Of a DNA stretch of 64,000 nt, positions 62,001 to 64,000 are shown piece by piece. Location: assembly GCA_003255025.1 (NCBI GenBank), contig QANY01005488.1:558001-622000 (forward strand), written 5' to 3'. Under the pieces are notes generated by a model. The model was given only the letters and a program-made list of their open reading frames with translations, searched no databases and was not told the origin of the DNA. The position numbers were made by a program, and so were the translations under genes. Source of the stretch: Datisca glomerata (Eukaryota > Streptophyta > Magnoliopsida > Cucurbitales > Datiscaceae). The stretch's first letter is position 1. Each line of letters begins with the position of its first letter.

Positions 62001-62470
62001 AACGTAAATCCATGAAATAAAATAAATAATTAAAAATACGAGATTACATAGCTATCATCCATACAATAAAATATATAATCCAAAACATACCTAAATTCCT
62101 AGAACTCACAAATACATGAATAACAACGATCTTCTAACAACAACTCTGAACTAAACGCTCTGAAATTATTTGAAATCGTTAGTTACGAAATTAAATTTTG
62201 TATAAAGTAAATAGTGTTTTCAAGAGTAGACAATGAAAAATGGGTCTCCTTGAAGAAGAATAAGAAGAGGAAGAATGAGTCTCCAAAAAATGAAAGAAGC
62301 AAAAATGAAGAAAATAAAAAATGGAGAATGAGAACAATTGTGATTGTGTTGGAAAAACATAGATTGTCACTTTTCTTTGATTTGACATGACATTGAGAAA
62401 ATAAACAAAATAAAGATAATGTAGACTATGGATATGTAATTCTTAAATTTAGAAAATATGTATATTTTTT

Positions 62471-64000
62471 CAAATAGTATATTACTTCAAATAACCATTT
62501 TTTATAGAAAATTTCACTGACACCCATGAGATTTAAGTAAATGATACTAAACTCCTTGTGAGTTTAAAATACCACTCACTCTCGCTGTGATTTTTTAAAT
62601 ATGGACACTCACACTCTACTTGTTAAATTTTTTATTAACACATATTTAAATGACAACTATACTCTTTTGTTATATACTAATTCTAATAACATATTTTGGT
62701 TCGCTTCTTGATTTTTCTCATTTTACTTTCCCCAAACCCTAACCCGAAATTTGTGAGAATTACTAAAAAATCGGAGGACTTGGTGGGGCATCTTTTGACT
62801 CTATTTGATTTCCATTGACAATATACAACGTCCATTTGAGTCTATTTGATTTTCATTGATCTAAAATGGGTTCTTCTCTTTCTAGGATTATAAAATGGGT
62901 TCTTGTTCTTTTTTTTAATCAGTAAAATAAGTTTTGTTCTTGTTCTTCAACCAACTAAACTGGGAATATTGGTTCTTGTGTTCCCAATTTCTGTACTGTT
63001 ATTGAGCTGTTGTACATTTAATTTCACTGCTATAAGAAAGATGTTGTTAGTACTAATGCAGATTTCAGATCTTTCAAAATTAAAAAAAAAACACACACAA
63101 TATGATTGCAATAAATGAACTTCAACATCAATAAGTAACGTTTAAGATCTAGTTCAATCAATTTCTAGTCCTTTGGTATAAAACTACGAGTAAAGAATTG
63201 GGCATGTTATGATTTAATATTACTTTATTTGTCACACTTGGGCATGTTATGATTTAATGATGATAATATTAAATTTTTTTATTTGTTTTAATGAATGTGG
63301 AAGAGATTGTTATAAGTATAATTATAAAAATCTAATTTTACCATCAAGCTGAATTATGTTTATGTATGACTTATTGATTAATTTATCTTTCTTAATTATT
63401 TATTACTTAATTTATAATATGATAAAATATCATAGTGAATTTATTTCTTTGGTAAAGTAATTTTTTTTTTGTAAATTTTTTTTCTTTTTCACTATAAATT
63501 TATCTAAAAAATATTGAGGATGAAATAATTAATTAATAAGATACAAATAAAACAATAAGAAATGATGGCAACTGATAAAATAAAAAATAATGTGAGAGTG
63601 TTAAATTATTTTATTTATTTTAATGGAATGTCTAAGAAAATGTTATAAGAATTTATCAATTTATAATTTACCCTTATCCTTGGACTAATATATAATACTA
63701 AAAATAAAAATAATTTCATTTATCTAAGAGATTATAAACACATAATTTACCATACCCATATTTATATTGGTATTTCAAAAATAAAATTTATAGCCATATT
63801 AGTAAACGAATTTTAATTGATAATATTAAAAATATATTTTAATTGTCAATTACCCATTGTTTAGCATGTATATAAGAGATGATGTGAGTGAATGATTGAG
63901 GTTAGTTTGGGAAAAACCATAAGAAAGAATTAATAGGAGATGCCGGGCATGGATATACCTCTCAATTTTAGGGGGTATCTTTGTATTCAGGGTTTCCAAA
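62471..64000. other. AT-rich DNA, no gene
   Basis: No assignable frame. A local direct repeat TTGGGCATGTTATGATTTAA occurs at 63198 and 63239. Confidence 0.5.

Larger units (their letters stand above)
56495..62470. other. Composite repeat region with GRF zinc-finger fragments; possible non-autonomous MULE-like element
   Basis: Both edges carry the same sequence type in opposite orientation: left (56535-56660) TCAAATCAAATAAATTTGAC, CTCCATTTTTTG and TTCGCTTCTTC; right (62250-62400), read on the minus strand, TCAAATCAAAGAAAAGTGAC, CTCCATTTTTT and TTTTGCTTCTTTC. Between them are palindromic minisatellites, a tandemly duplicated 1.3-kb unit and two GRF-type gene fragments. The ends are diverged and no target duplication was found, so the element call is tentative. 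Confidence 0.4.

Overview
The window is nuclear DNA from a flowering plant, most likely a eudicot. The evidence is GT–AG introns, two intron-rich genes whose predicted proteins match plant families, and a dense, nested population of plant transposable elements. I cannot name the species. Only two genes look intact. (1) A tubulin-folding cofactor A gene lies on the minus strand (CDS 18396-19378, three exons, 112 aa). (2) A very large gene lies on the minus strand (CDS 37333-56148). I resolved it into 26 exons with fully consistent phases, giving 2,154 aa. It has a discoidin-like N-terminus, a long helical-repeat-like body, a coiled coil and an Arg/Ser-rich tail. I recognise it as a conserved plant protein but know no function for it.

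Layout from left to right: a decayed Ty3/gypsy element (minus, 1-2990, cut by the window edge); a 5'-truncated GRAS-domain gene fragment (3557-4054); a solo LTR (4963-6841); a retroelement-like region with two tandem-repeat fields and a broken transposon-type ORF (about 7800-12053); AT-rich DNA with a stretch resembling plant mitochondrial DNA (15290-16200) and two small foldback or MITE-like elements (16772-17215); TFCA; a 9-kb Mutator-like element (21241-30204); a Tourist-like MITE (30440-30869); a hAT-like MITE (31031-31544); a LINE (32856-35581); the 2,154-aa gene, which carries a tandem TRIM array in one intron and an LTR-like stretch in another; then a duplicated, palindrome-rich region with GRF zinc-finger fragments, interrupted by a second solo LTR (57215-59375); and finally AT-rich DNA without recognisable genes.

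The most interesting system is the Mutator-like element. It has matching terminal inverted repeats and a 9-bp target-site duplication with one mismatch. It carries a plus-strand DUF1985/ULP1-type protease pseudogene converging on a minus-strand mudrA-type transposase pseudogene. Seven clusters of one palindromic minisatellite (core CGTGTAGTCTACACG) fill its introns and spacers. The GRF zinc-finger region near 57-62 kb looks like a second, unrelated case of the same architecture: palindromic minisatellites around a captured or duplicated gene piece, between diverged inverted ends.
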